Positions 47,389 through 57,440 of a DNA stretch of 64,000 nucleotides are shown here, one piece after another. Location of the stretch: positions 558,001-622,000 of the forward strand of contig OY744466.1 of NCBI GenBank assembly GCA_963556145.1, read 5' to 3'. The translations under genes and the position numbers were made by a program. Each line of letters begins with the position of its first letter. The stretch's first letter is position 1. The notes beneath the pieces were generated by a model that saw only the letters and a program-made list of their open reading frames with translations, did not search any database and was not told the origin of the DNA. Source of the stretch: Hygrocybe punicea (taxonomy: Eukaryota > Basidiomycota > Agaricomycetes > Agaricales > Hygrophoraceae).

Positions 47389-47544
47389 TGGAGTGGGTCC
47401 GAGGCTGCTCAGATACGAAAGGGGAAGCAACGACCGAATCGGATAGGATATCGTAAGATGGACTAAGACTAAGACAGGGAATCCTACATAAGGGATCCAA
47501 CCGTGAGACCTAAGTCACGTGATGGACCAGGCACAACTACTCCA
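47389..47544 (+). mobile_element. 157-bp TG...CA repeat, copy
   Basis: 156 bp, TGGAGTGGGTCC to AACTACTCCA, very close to 45286-45441 over its whole length, including GGATAGGATATCRTAAGATG and AAGTCACGTGATGG. The preceding CTCATCACCACG also precedes the copy at 50302, so both may have entered copies of the same host repeat. No clear flanking duplication. Confidence 0.82.
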
Positions 47545-47782
47545 AGTGCCCCTCTCCTCCGTAGTGATGCCCTCGTCGCTAGTGAAAGACAAACAAAACA
47601 AAAGAGACAAAAAGAAACAGCTGAAAGAAAAGCAAAAAGAAACAGAAAGGGAATGCAAACCACACAAAGAAGCAAAAAGCAGGTGTAAACTAGTCTACCC
47701 CATATGAATCTAGTAACGGTGGGTCATGGTGAAAAAAAGGTGGAGACAAAGTGGTAGAATGTGGAAATGGAAGCGGTACGGC

Positions 47783-49082
47783 TAGTGTTGGGGAAGTTCG
47801 GTTTGGTCTGGTTTGGGGCCTTTTTGCCCAAACCGGAAACCGAATGGTCCGGTTTTCCACCCAAAGTCCCCAAACCAGACCGAAACCGATGCAAACGGTT
47901 TGCATCGGTTCGGTTTCGGTCCAAACGCGGTCTGAACCGCGGACCGCTAGTGCTCAGTGCCCCTGCACCATTCTGACCTCGCAACAGTGCTGCGCACGTC
48001 AATTGATGTGGCCAGCCTGTTTGCGAGGTGAGATTGGGGTGCTGGGGTGCTGGCACACCCTGCGCCGGTATTGAGCCGCACGCGGGCTTCTCCATGGGTG
48101 TCCCGACGCGTCACACGCGTTGTACATGCGATGTGGGTTGACCGCGTTGGCCGTTTTCGGTGGACGCGTGATGGTGGTGGTGGTGGTGGTGGTGCCCCAC
48201 GCGTCATACGCGTTGTGCACGCGACGACGGCTGGGCCGCTTTGGTTGTTTTCGGCGGACGCGTGGTGGTGGTGGCATAGGAGCCTCTTCGCGAGGGTGTC
48301 CGGACGCGTCATACGCATTGTACACACGACGACGGCCGGGTTGACCCCGCGTTGGCCTTCCTCGGTGGTGTTAGTGTTGCGTGGTGGTGGTGGTACGGTG
48401 CCGCGTTCTATAATGGACGAATAAATCAGTGAAAAAATGAATAAAGGTACATACCACGAAGGAGCGGGGTGGATGCACCACCCCTGCTGCTCTTCCACCT
48501 TGTTGACTCCACCCCATTCACGTACGTTTGGCGCGCGTTTTGAACGCGTTTGGCGTGGCGCTGGGGGTGGGCCGTGGGCGTTGCTGTGGGCGCGTCCGGC
48601 GTGGCGTTGACGGTGGTTGTAACCGTCGCCGTTGTCGTTGCCGTTGTCGTGGTCGTTGTCGTGGTGGTGGTGGTGGTGGTGGTGGTGGTGGTGGTGGCCG
48701 TGGTGCATCAACCTGTAATTTGTAAATGCGTTAGTTAAGTTCGAATAAATAAAAATAAAAAACATACGCGGGCGGCAGGGAGTACCCCGCCGCCCGTTTT
48801 GTCGACCTCGGGTGCCCCATCGTCTTCGTTTGGCGTATATCGGGGGTGTTGTTGGTGGGGTTGGTGACTTTGGGTGACTTTCGAAGTCAGCCATGTAGCC
48901 GACTTTGGACTGTCGGTTTGCGGTTCAAACTGAGTTTGAAACCGTTTCGGCCCGCGGCCAAATCTCCAAACCGGAGACTGAACGGTTCGGTCTCAGCCGA
49001 AATTTCCCAAACCGAAACCGGCGGTTTCGGTTCGGTCTAAACCGGGTTTGGGTCGGTCTGAGACCGAACTTCCCCAACACTA
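47783..49082. mobile_element. Non-autonomous hAT-like element, copy 3
   Basis: 1,300 bp with TIRs TAGTGTTGGGGAAGTTCGGT and its complement and perfect 8-bp duplications GGTACGGC (47775-47782, 49083-49090). Subterminal regions are rich in CCAAACCGA/GGTTTCGGT words. The interior has TGG/GTG triplet runs (48170-48200, 48655-48705) and no transposase. Copy 2 at 16183 shares its interior, copy 1 at 14832 its ends. Confidence 0.9.
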
Positions 49083-50301
49083 GGTACGGCACGGCGTGGG
49101 GTCGGCAGGTGGGTCTCTGGACATGGGTCGACGCGAGGGTGCATGGGGCCGCCATACGATGCATGGGCGAGGCCGCGAACGTGTCCGTTTGGGGTGCGGC
49201 CGTCGTGGTACGTTCCGTGCATGGGGCCATGGGGGATATGGCCATGGGCTTGGTGCGGATGGACTTGCGTCGTCGGATACGTCGTATGGGGTTGTTGTAT
49301 CGCGGGGATGGGCCGTTGTGGTGGTGCGTGAAGGTGTAGGGGTGTGGGACGCGGGGCCGCGCGTGTGTGGACGGGGTATGGTGGGGCGGGGTGTGCCGCT
49401 CGCGTTGGGGCGACTTTGCCGCCTGGTTCCTTCGTGGGGGCGTTTGATCGCGTTGGGAATGGGCGTATGGGGCCGTGAAACGAGTCGGCGTGGGGGTTGT
49501 GGGCGTGTGGTTGGGTTGTATGTCGTCGAGTTGTGCTGGGTGGGGCCAGATGCATCATTCGCGTGGGCATGGGCTGTTGCAGCCGTGCTAGTGTTCTACA
49601 CGCGAGAAAGTTGGCGCGGGCGTGTTGTGCTGGGCCCATGGGATCGAGGAAGAAGGTACCGACGCGGGCGAGGTGCGCCAGTCGACTTGGTGACGTGGCG
49701 GTTGGGCGACGTGGCAACGGATGGGTGGGCGTGAAAACGGAGATGCCGAAGACGGGGTAAGTGATGGAGTGGCTCGTGGGGCTGCTGTACGAACGCGTGG
49801 GGTTTTCGAGCGTCTGCGTGTCCAGTAGGGAACCTGTGGGCGTCCGAATGAAAAATGGTGAGTCGAACACGGGGACGGTGATATCGAGGGCGCGCCTGGC
49901 TGCGCGACGGCGTTGTTGGATACGTCGTCCGGCTCGGCAACCTCTTGGGGGTGTTTTAACGGGGGTGGGGTGCTGTGGGTGCACGTGGGTGGGCGGGTTC
50001 TTGGTGGGTGCAGTTGGTGGCGTGGCTGCGTGGGGTGGCTGTGCGGGATGGTGAAGGTGGGCGAAAAGTCGTGAGGGTGGTCGCGGGGCATGTAGCAGGA
50101 TGCGAACGAGGTACTGGGGCTTTCGGAGACTGTCTTCTGTAGGGTTTTTCATGGGGGTGCTGCGGGGAATCACGCAGGTGGGGTCTCGGGGGGGTTCTCT
50201 GTTCTCGAAAAATCACTGGATCTGTGCAAAAGTCTTGGTGCAAGTGGAATGTGGTGGTCTCGTCTAGCTGCGTGGGTCGAATCGTGCTCTCATCACCACG
50301 A
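49083..50301. other. GC-rich sequence with no supported gene
   Basis: A 378-codon minus frame spans 49037-50173 but is Pro/His/Ala/Thr-rich, overlaps the hAT-like element's end and its duplication, and is matched by long frames on the other strand. It is treated as a composition artefact. Confidence 0.5.
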
Positions 50302-50459
50302 TGGAGTGGTACCGAGGTACCACTCCGGGGGCTCACGCAGGACTCGAGGGAAAGGTCAACTGGATAGGAAGGATGGACTGACTACTACATCTGGAAGGCT
50401 ACTAACTAGGTCAAACCGTGGGAACCTGATCACGTGACTGACCAGGCACAACTACTACA
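50302..50459 (+). mobile_element. 157-bp TG...CA repeat, copy
   Basis: 158 bp, TGGAGTGGTACCGAGG to CAACTACTACA, with GGGGGCTCACGCAGGACTCG shared with 42156-42313 and GATCACGTGACTGACC near the right end. No clear flanking duplication. Confidence 0.82.
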
Positions 50460-50639
50460 CCGTGTTGGGCACCCACCACAACACCAGCAACAGGGCCGCC
50501 AACACGCCAACGCATCCACAACCACCCACGCACCCAACAGAGCGGCCAACACGTCTGCGCCTACCCGTGCGCCCAACGTGATCACCGACGTGCTCATAAT
50601 CGTGGCCGCCAACTTGATTTATTAAAATTTAATACATTA

Positions 50640-50898
50640 GTTGTTATTTATTGTTAATACATTAGTTGTTATTTATTGTATTTACTTCGGTTCTGACCGG
50701 TTTCAACTGGTTTAGCAACCGGTTAATGGAAGGACCAGTTAAATCGGGTTAGAAGACAGCAACTGAACCACAAGAGACCGGTTCTGAGCGGTTGAGTCTA
50801 GGTTGTGCCATCTTGTGGTGTTATGGCAACCGGTTCCGGTTGCGGTCTTTTGAAAATTTGTCAAAAAACTGGACCGGACCGGACTTTCAAACCCTAAC
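50640..50898. mobile_element. Fragment of a further hAT-like TIR element (right end)
   Basis: Carries CCGGTT/AACCGG and GGACCGGACCGG words and ends GGACTTTCAAACCCTA, the complement of a TAGGGTTTGAAAGTCC-type terminus seen in hAT-like elements. KDZ coding sequence starts within 15 bp to the right. No left partner was found, so it is probably truncated; it may have removed or separated the transposase N-terminus. Confidence 0.4.
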
Positions 50899-50909
50899 TA
50901 CACCGCAGC

Positions 50910-51484
50910 TTCATCAAGAGGGACTTTCTCCCTGAATACGCTGATCGCCTCTCCTTCGCACTCTCTATCTTTCATGCTTACAGGCACCAATGGCCGTGTC
51001 AAGTGGTATACCACCCTCAGAAATGCAAAGGCTTTGGGTTATCAGATGGGGAGGGCTGCGAACGATTCTGGTGTAAGATCAAGAAGCTCATCCCCATCCT
51101 TCGCGTATCAGGGGTATGTTGCCTGACTATACTAAATCAAATTTTGATTGTGCCTTCCTTTTTCAGTTCCATCAATGTTTGGCCATTCTCGGCATGCAGG
51201 TCCGCCATCTTTGCAAGACATCGCTTGTGAAACTGGGTGACTGGCTCTCGTGGAAATGGTACCAGTGTCATGAACTGATGCAGCAAGCACAAGCCGAATT
51301 GGAGAGGATTGGAATCTCCACCGAGATCTTGCGCCAACAATAGAATCAACAAGTCCAAGCCCAGACCAAACCAGCGCCACGTGAGCACGCATTGCATCCA
51401 GTTCTTGCCCGACATGTTTGTTGACCAGTGTCATTAGGTCAATCCCGGACTGCTGGCCAACGAGAAGTCGAGGCGATCCTGGTT
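50910..51484 (+). pseudogene. KDZ transposase, central part
   Basis: Reads FIKRDFLPEYADRLSFALSI, FHAYRHQWPCQVVYHPQKCK and GFGLSDGEGCERFW, a motif block I recall as conserved in KDZ transposases. A 53-nt intron (51114-51166) joins LRVSG to FHQCLAILGMQVRH. It continues KLGDWLSWKWYQCHELMQQA to RIGISTEILRQQ, with a stop at 51341-51343, then VQAQTKPAPRE and VEAILVL, ending at array B. Upstream catalytic regions are absent. The natural continuation (EDTLKDRQRSV) lies inverted at 53190. Confidence 0.85.
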
Positions 51485-51486
51485 CT

Positions 51487-51950
51487 GTACTCCCATGGTA
51501 CACATTGACTGTACCATGGGTGGTGCATGTACTCCCATGGTCTCACAGACATGCATGAAATGTACTCCCATGGTACACAGTGACTGTACCATGGGTGGTG
51601 CATTTACTCCCGTGGTCTCACATGCATGCATGGAACATACTCCCATGGTACCTGTTGACTGTACCATGGGTGGCACATTTACTCCCATGGTCTCATAGAC
51701 ATGCATGGAATGTACTCCCATGGTACATGTGGACTGTACCATGGGTGGTGCATCTACTGCCATGGTCTCACAGACATGCATGAAATGTACTCCCATGGTA
51801 CACATTGACTTTACCATGGGGGGTGCATTTACTCCCATGGTCTCACAAACAGCTAGGCAACATACTCCCATGGTACAAATGTCCTGCACCATGGTTGGCT
51901 CATTGGTACCTGATGACTGTACCAGGGGTGTCCCACTCACTCCCATGCTA
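51487..51950 (+). repeat. CCATGG-rich 75-bp array B (internal)
   Basis: About six 75-bp units like arrays A and C. Its right end carries TTGGTACCTGATGACTGTAC, matching the inner-end unit of array A. Its left end is cut in mid-unit directly against KDZ coding sequence. Confidence 0.9.
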
Positions 51951-51989
51951 CACATGTTTCATTCCCACTACCAACACATATTGTACAAT

Positions 51990-53190
51990 TACTGCCACCA
52001 CACACCATCCGCAGCCTCATCGTTGTTGTGGGATATCCGGTACATATCCACCAGCGCCAATCTCTCAACCTCTTCAATCACCTCATTGTCTTCTCCATCG
52101 CTACATCTCAAGACCACATCTTCCTCTGTGTCACTGTCATCGAAGCACTCATGCTCTCCGTTTATTGGTGGATCGGCATCTTTGGTGGGGCCTATTGCCA
52201 CTAATGAATCCTCATCTTCCAGATCCTCATGAGTTGGGCCCCATGCTGGCACGTCAGACCTGTGACAAGGAATGTCCCGCACTATGCCTTGCCACCGCAC
52301 ACACAGCTGTACAAGCTGCCTTCTTCGTAATCGCAGCTGGTACATCACATCGATGTCCCCTGCTGTGCCACAGTAAGGAACGTTTACCGAAACAAAAATG
52401 CTCATACCATGTTTCAGGCATGCCCTCTCCAACATTGACCACTCCTCGCACATCCACTCCTGCATTGCACTTCATTCTTTCATCAGCCATTCCTCCTCCT
52501 CCTTGCAACGATCGAACAGCAGAAGATTTTTGATGCCCTCACAGGTATCCTCATCACTGAGCCATAGTGGTGGTCCATCAACGGCGTCGTCATCGAGACT
52601 GGCATCCTGCCAAATATCATCATCCACATCTGATCCAAATAGCCTGTGTGTGTCAATGGGTTGCGGTAGAATAACCCTGGGTGGGGCCTGCCGCTGTTGC
52701 ACAAGCTTCTGTAAATGCTTGCAGTGATCATTGTAGGTTTTGGCCAGTTTCAGGATACCAGGTTCATGCCACTTAACAGATGAGTTGGTGTGAGTTGTTA
52801 GCTTTTGTTCTGTCACACATCATGGGTAAAAGATACTGGGCTGGAGTGGAAACAAACTCACCATTTACAGCTTGCCGATAAGAATGCTCGAAGTGCTCGA
52901 GTTCAAACTTACACTGTCGCAAGCGATCACGAATTCGAATCTTGACGGCACGAGCATTCATCCGAATCTGTAGGAACAAGTTCTCCTTTATGCACCCTAG
53001 CGCAGCATGCTGACCGACGCCAAGAGTGGCTCGTTTGCAGCGGATTGAGTCTTGCAGCCTGGAACGGTTTTCACGAACTTCACGAAGCTGAATTCGCAAA
53101 TCAACAATGTCAACATTGACCTCAGAGCTGCCGCCAAGCAGATCTTCTAATTGTCACACAGATCGCTGCCGGTCTTTGAGAGTATCCTCC
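51990..53190 (-). pseudogene. KDZ transposase, C-terminal part, inverted
   Basis: Minus-strand reading: EDTLKDRQRSV, TGA, QLEDLLGG, then IQLREVRENRSRLQDSIRCK and FLQIRMNARAVKIRIRDRLR. A likely intron (about 52860-52790) follows, then PGILKLAKTYNDHCKHLQKL, DVDDDIWQDASLDDD, LLLFDRCKEEEEWLMKE, MCEEWSMLERACLKHGMS and YQLRLRRRQLVQLCVRWQGI, ending DEAADGVWWQ near 51992. The coiled-coil/NARALKxRIRDRLR region and the EEEE segment are the usual KDZ C-terminus. It is on the opposite strand to the preceding part because of an inversion. Confidence 0.85.
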
Positions 53191-54000
53191 ATTCCATGCA
53201 CGCCTGTGAGACCATGGGAGTACATGCACCGCCCATGGTAAAGTCAATGTGTAGCATGGGAGTACATTCCATGCACGCATGTGAGACCATGGGAGTAAAG
53301 GCGCCACCCATGGTACAGTCATTGTGTACCATGGGAGTACATTTCATGCACGTCTGTGAGACCATGGGAGTACATTCCATGCACGCATGTGAGACCATGG
53401 GAGTAAATGCACCAACCATGGTCCAGTCAACATGTGCCATGGGAGTACATTCCATGCACGTCTGTGAGACCATGGGAGTAAATGTGCCACCCATGGTACA
53501 GACGACATGTACCATGGGAGGACATTTCATGCACGCAGGTGAGACCATGGGAGTATATGCACCACCCATGGTACAGTCAACAGGTACCATGGGAGGACAT
53601 TCCATGCACTTTGGTGAGAACATGGGAGTATATGCACCACCCATGGGGGTCCATTTCCTTGGTGTCTGTGAGACCATGGGAGTGAATACTGCACCCATGG
53701 ACTTGTGGTGCAGCCCCATGGGGGTTGACTTCCTTGGTGTCTGTGAGACCATGGGAGTGAATAGTGCACCCATGGTCCTGGGGTACAGTATCATGGGATT
53801 ATATTCTCTGGGCATCTGTGAGACCATGGGAATGGATGTGTCACCCATGGTCCTGTACCACAGTACCATGGGAGTACACTCGATTACCTTGATAGTCCCT
53901 TGGTACCATTATATCACTTGACCATGGGAGGCCTATGGGCCAAACACCTTTCGCCATTAGCATATATTTTCCACCCCCATTCTTCCCACTGACAAGGACC
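53190..54000 (-). repeat. CCATGG-rich 75-bp subterminal array C
   Basis: Mirror of array A in the right arm of the KDZ element, passing outward into the shared terminal sequence (GGAGGAACACGGATTTTGAG). Its inner end is cut in mid-unit at KDZ coding sequence. Both strands are open with a 25-residue period because 75 is a multiple of three, so no protein is annotated. Confidence 0.9.
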
Positions 54001-55190
54001 ATGGGACTCCGGATCAAAGACCAGGGAGGAACACGGATTTTGAGTCTCTTAGTAAGAACAACACTACTAACATGTTCTGACTAAGGAGTCCTAGGATAGT
54101 AGTTGCCTGAAGTGCCTCTAAAACCCATCAAGAAGGAGGTCAGATCAGGAAATGCCATGAAAGAGGGAAACACAGGCAACAATGGCGAATATATGCACCT
54201 TCCGCAGAAGCGCTTGCCAACACAACAACTTGGTCCAAAACTGAAGAAAGTGAAGGTACAGATACCTGCCACTCCAAAGTTGATGCCATATGAAGAGAAA
54301 GCAGAGACTTCCTCAGATGAACAGACTGACACAACCTCCTCGATGCTGAGTTCTCCACTAGATGCTTCACTGCCATTGTTATCCCCCATCCTGATCAATT
54401 CTGTGCATGTTGCCGAACCAGAAGACTACTTTTCACACCTGAAATCTTCAGCCGTGACCCATCTCAATACAAATTCAGATTCCCCACCAGCAATATCGAT
54501 GGAAGAGGTTGCAATGGAAGAAGTTGCAACAGAAGAGATTGCAATGGTCATAACAGGTGCAGGCTATTCATATGCAAAGAACCTGTTTCGGCTGATGTCA
54601 TTGTCCCAGCGGCCAAAGCCTCCACCACTCTTGTAGATCCTTTGGCGTCAACAACAGAAGAGGTTGCAATGGTCATAACTGGTGTTTCAGCTGAGGTCAT
54701 TGTCCTAGCAGCCAAAGCCTCTATCACTCTCATAGATCCTTTGGCATCAACAATGGAAGAGGTTGCAACGGTCATAACACATGCGGGTTATTCATATGCT
54801 GGCTATGCTGTGCGCTAACAAATGCAAGGAAATTGCGCAGGTGTTCCCGATAAACCAGCGATATCTGCTTCTACTCCAGCAGCTGGCAAATTGAAAGGCA
54901 AGATGATTCCAATGAAGGCAATTACGCCAAGGTATGTGTTATTGTTCTTATCATTCTTTTACTCATACTTGTTTCCAGGAATCTTTACATGATCGATTAC
55001 TGCAAGAACAAGGCTGTGTCTCGGGCTGACTTTGATCTTGATTGGATAATTTAAGGAGAATGGTAAGTCTTTCAAAATGCGAAATATACACAGCTAACTT
55101 GAGCTATTTACAGCATTATGAGGACCAAAGCAAGAAGATGAAGGAACAGGTCAAGGATGCGAAGGCAAAAGCGATGGCTGCAGTGAGTGG

Positions 55191-55555
55191 GGGGGGATAG
55201 AGGATGGGCAGAGGTGGGGAGGAGTGGGGAAGCGAGCGAGAAGCAGGGGGGAATCGAGAACCAGCGGTGGAGAGGGAAGCGGGCAGGTGGGAGCGGGGAA
55301 GGGACAGGTACTACAGTACCCGATGTAACACGACACCAAATGAACATGCATCCTATTATATTCGAAACTTATCTCAAATAGTGCCACTCGGCCCACTCCT
55401 GGCTTAAAATCGAATTGGCCGATAAAGTTTCATTTTTCTCTATGTAAAATTATCTAAGTCCACGGACTTCTCACTGGGGCTGAAGTCTACCCAAATAGGA
55501 AAATAACTGGCAGAATATTTTCTTGTACACATAGTGATTTGGGTCCTGTCGCCTT
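55191..55555. other. No supported gene; GA-rich tract then AT-rich DNA
   Basis: 55185-55305 is G/A-rich (GGGAAGCG-type words), similar in style to the polypurine tract at 59770. No coding sequence recognised. Confidence 0.4.
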
Positions 55556-56392
55556 CACATCAGGAGTTCCAACTTTTAGTTAGGATCTAAAGTGATTTCT
55601 AAAGTTAGCAGAAAAATATAATCTTTAGATTTACATTTAGGCCTAGCCTAAATATTAAATTTAAGTCATGAATAAATATACATCTAAATTATTTATTTAT
55701 TTACATCTTTAGGTTATTCTTGCAATCAAAATAATTATCAGATCTAAATTGTAAGGGGAAAGCATAATATAGTTTCAAGTTTACTCAAAATTTCTAGTCC
55801 CAATTTAGGCATCACTTAAAGGCAGACCAGAATTAAAACTTTTGGTAGGATTAAAATAATAAATTTAATAGTTGTCAAAATATAAGATTCCGGCAGCTAT
55901 TTAAATTCAAGTTACCATCAGATCTAAAGCTATTGCCCACGCCATTGCCCGCCCGTTGCCCACTCGTTGCCCACCCGTTGCCCACTCGATGAGTGGGCGA
56001 TGGGAGTGTACAATCGCTTTAGTTCTGACGGAATCTTAACTATTGATAACTACCAAAATGGTACATTTTGATATCCAATAAATTAAATGTTTTAATTCTA
56101 TCAAAATTATAACTTTCGGTTTGTCTTCAAGTGATGCCTGAATTTGGACTAGCAAACCTGAGTAAACTCAAATCTAAATTATACTTTCCCTCCACACTTT
56201 AGCACTGATGATTATTTTGATTGCAGGACTAATCTAAAGGCAAGAGAAAAGAATTAATTTAGACATTTATTTATTCATGACTTAAATTCCATATTTAGAT
56301 TTGGCCTAAATGTAAATCCAAAGATTATATTTTGCTGCTAACTTTAGAAATAACTTTAGATCCCGACTAAATGTTGAAAGTCCTGATGTGCT
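55556..56392. mobile_element. Foldback element 3
   Basis: 837-bp imperfect hairpin with ends CACATCAGGA and TCCTGATGTG. Arms match through the ATCTAAA, CCTAAATNTAAATC and TCATGAATAAAT words. The loop region (55930-55995) has a CGTTGCCCAC-type 10-bp tandem repeat followed by its partial complement GAGTGGGCGATGGG. CTT occurs on both outer sides, a possible 3-bp duplication. No coding capacity. Confidence 0.7.
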
Positions 56393-56499
56393 TGTTACCA
56401 CATCAGTGATTCAACTGCCGGATAGGGCCGACGCGCCTTGCCCTTCGATCCCGGCACTCTCCGTCTCGCCTACTCAATATCCACCACAGAACCGAGACG

Positions 56500-57440
56500 A
56501 TGGTGGCGATCAGCTTGGGTTATTCAACTCGATTACCAGACTCTTCGCCTCGTTCAAATTTCGCCCTGCAATTGGGCCCTTTTCGACGACCTTCATCTCC
56601 TCCCCAGCGCAAAAATTTTATCGCTATCTTATCCCTCATTAACGTTGTCGTAGCGAGGTCTGCGCTCGAGTTATATCATGCCCTATTTCTCTTATATATC
56701 CCATTTCTCTACTCTTCCCGTGCCCGACCCTTACTCACCGAGATCGAGAGGATTGCAGAGGACGGTCAGTGTACAAACGACCGCTCTGGCCAACTCGAAC
56801 GAAATTCAAGTGCCCTCCCCGCTGCCGATTTGACCCATCCGGCTTTCGACCCCGCATCTCCCATTCAAGCACGTATATTCCCCGGTCGCGCATGGGAGGT
56901 CTTTCGAAGCTCCATCATCAAGGATTGGCAATTGCTAATCGGCGTAACTGCTGCACTTCTCACTGCGTGAGTCCCTCCCAAAGCACCTCGAGGATGCACT
57001 GAAACATACCCGCCCCAGCTTGGGCTCCGCCATATTCCAGCTTGCGAGCGTCACCGTGAACCCAGCAACATGCACAGCGGCGTTCGTATCTACGGCTTGC
57101 GCCTTCGTAGGCGCTATATGTGCCATCATGTTTACCATTCATTTCCGTTCGACTCCTGCGATTCTGGGAGGCAGGACTGCGGAGAGATTCATCGAAGCCG
57201 AGAGACGTCATTATGCGTGGTTCAATCTATGGGTACTCCTCGCCCTTCCCTTGGTGTGGATCGCTTGGTCAGCCCAGAATAGCATCCATCGTCATAGCAC
57301 CTAACTTACCATGCACCTTCATTTTCGATGTCTGGTCGACGATAACGCTCATTATTTTCGCACTTCTTTTCCTATGGCACACATACCCCACTACTGAGCC
57401 ACCACACGCGGACGTTGGGTGGTCTGCAAAACTTGCCACG
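56500..57440 (+). pseudogene. Multi-pass membrane protein gene, probably 3'-truncated
   Basis: Exon reading AILSLINVVVARSALELYHA and LFLLYIPFLYSSRARPLLTE, then FPGRAWEVFRSSIIKDWQLL and IGVTAALLTA to 56968; a 78-nt GT...AG intron follows. The second exon gives SVTVNPATCTAAFVSTACAF, GAICAIMFTIHFRSTPAILG and FNLWVLLALPLVWIAW to about 57270. Another frame continues FDVWSTITLIIFALLFLWHT to about 57440. Several hydrophobic segments indicate a membrane protein of a kind common in basidiomycetes. The conserved end expected in such proteins is missing; instead the duplicated block begins. The upstream start and the junction near 57275 are unresolved. Confidence 0.5.

Larger units (their letters stand above)
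39550..54114. mobile_element. 14.6-kb KDZ (Kyakuja-Dileera-Zisupton) transposon
   Basis: Termini CACTTCGGACAACTACTATC (left) and the complement of CACTTCAGGCAACTACTATC (right) begin inverted repeats that stay similar for several hundred bp and pass into CCATGG-rich arrays. Perfect 8-bp duplications CCTCTAAA flank it (39542-39549, 54115-54122). KDZ/Zisupton elements are known to give 8-bp duplications, and KDZ transposase motifs lie inside (50899-51484, 51990-53190). It also carries an unrelated minus-strand gene (40454-43234), four 157-bp repeats, a hAT-like element, and an assembly gap. The transposase N-terminal half is missing and the C-terminal part inverted, so it cannot be autonomous as assembled. 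Confidence 0.88.
38468..55190 (+). pseudogene. Agaricomycete hypothetical gene with HMG-box-like C-terminus, split by the KDZ transposon
   Basis: Exons: 38468-38717 (MPGLQVQHSASRPFKPPSLF to HWNS); 38775 to about 38955 (PQFSASQPRFPSLMSSP to LGMDAKLEASQ, then TGA); about 39014-39549, with RFWNKKSWKPKSEVTQINDV, RGKTLISNGVNVQYRFVEDE and SNWKIDYIVTHTYSGWGG. The frame reaches LPAPL at the transposon and continues after it as KPIKKEVRSGNAMKEGN from 54115. Later come repeated MEEVA/EEIA units (54500-54550), frame breaks after 54636, then spliced NLYMIDYCKNKAVSRADFDL (about 54977) and YEDQSKKMKEQVKDAKA (about 55115), which resembles an HMG-box. I recall similar uncharacterised proteins repeated in mushroom genomes. 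Excising 39550-54122 restores the frame across the site. Function unknown. Confidence 0.65.

Noticed and set aside
45286..47544. Pair of LTRs bounding one 2.3-kb retroelement
   Set aside because: The two 156-bp repeats are in direct orientation, but the left copy has its own GCGC duplication on both sides and nothing retroviral lies between them.
49037..50173. 378-codon minus-strand open frame
   Set aside because: Pro/His/Ala/Thr-rich, in a GC-rich block where other frames are also long, and it runs across the boundary of the hAT-like element and its target duplication. Composition explains it.
53151..53921. 256-codon frame with a 25-residue repeat, and 240-codon frame on the opposite strand
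   Set aside because: Both are produced by the 75-bp CCATGG array, which stays open in phase on either strand. The sequence lacks a start context or any homology signal.
39660..54000. CRISPR-like regular repeats (CCATGG arrays)
   Set aside because: The units are contiguous tandem repeats without unique spacers, in a eukaryotic transposon.
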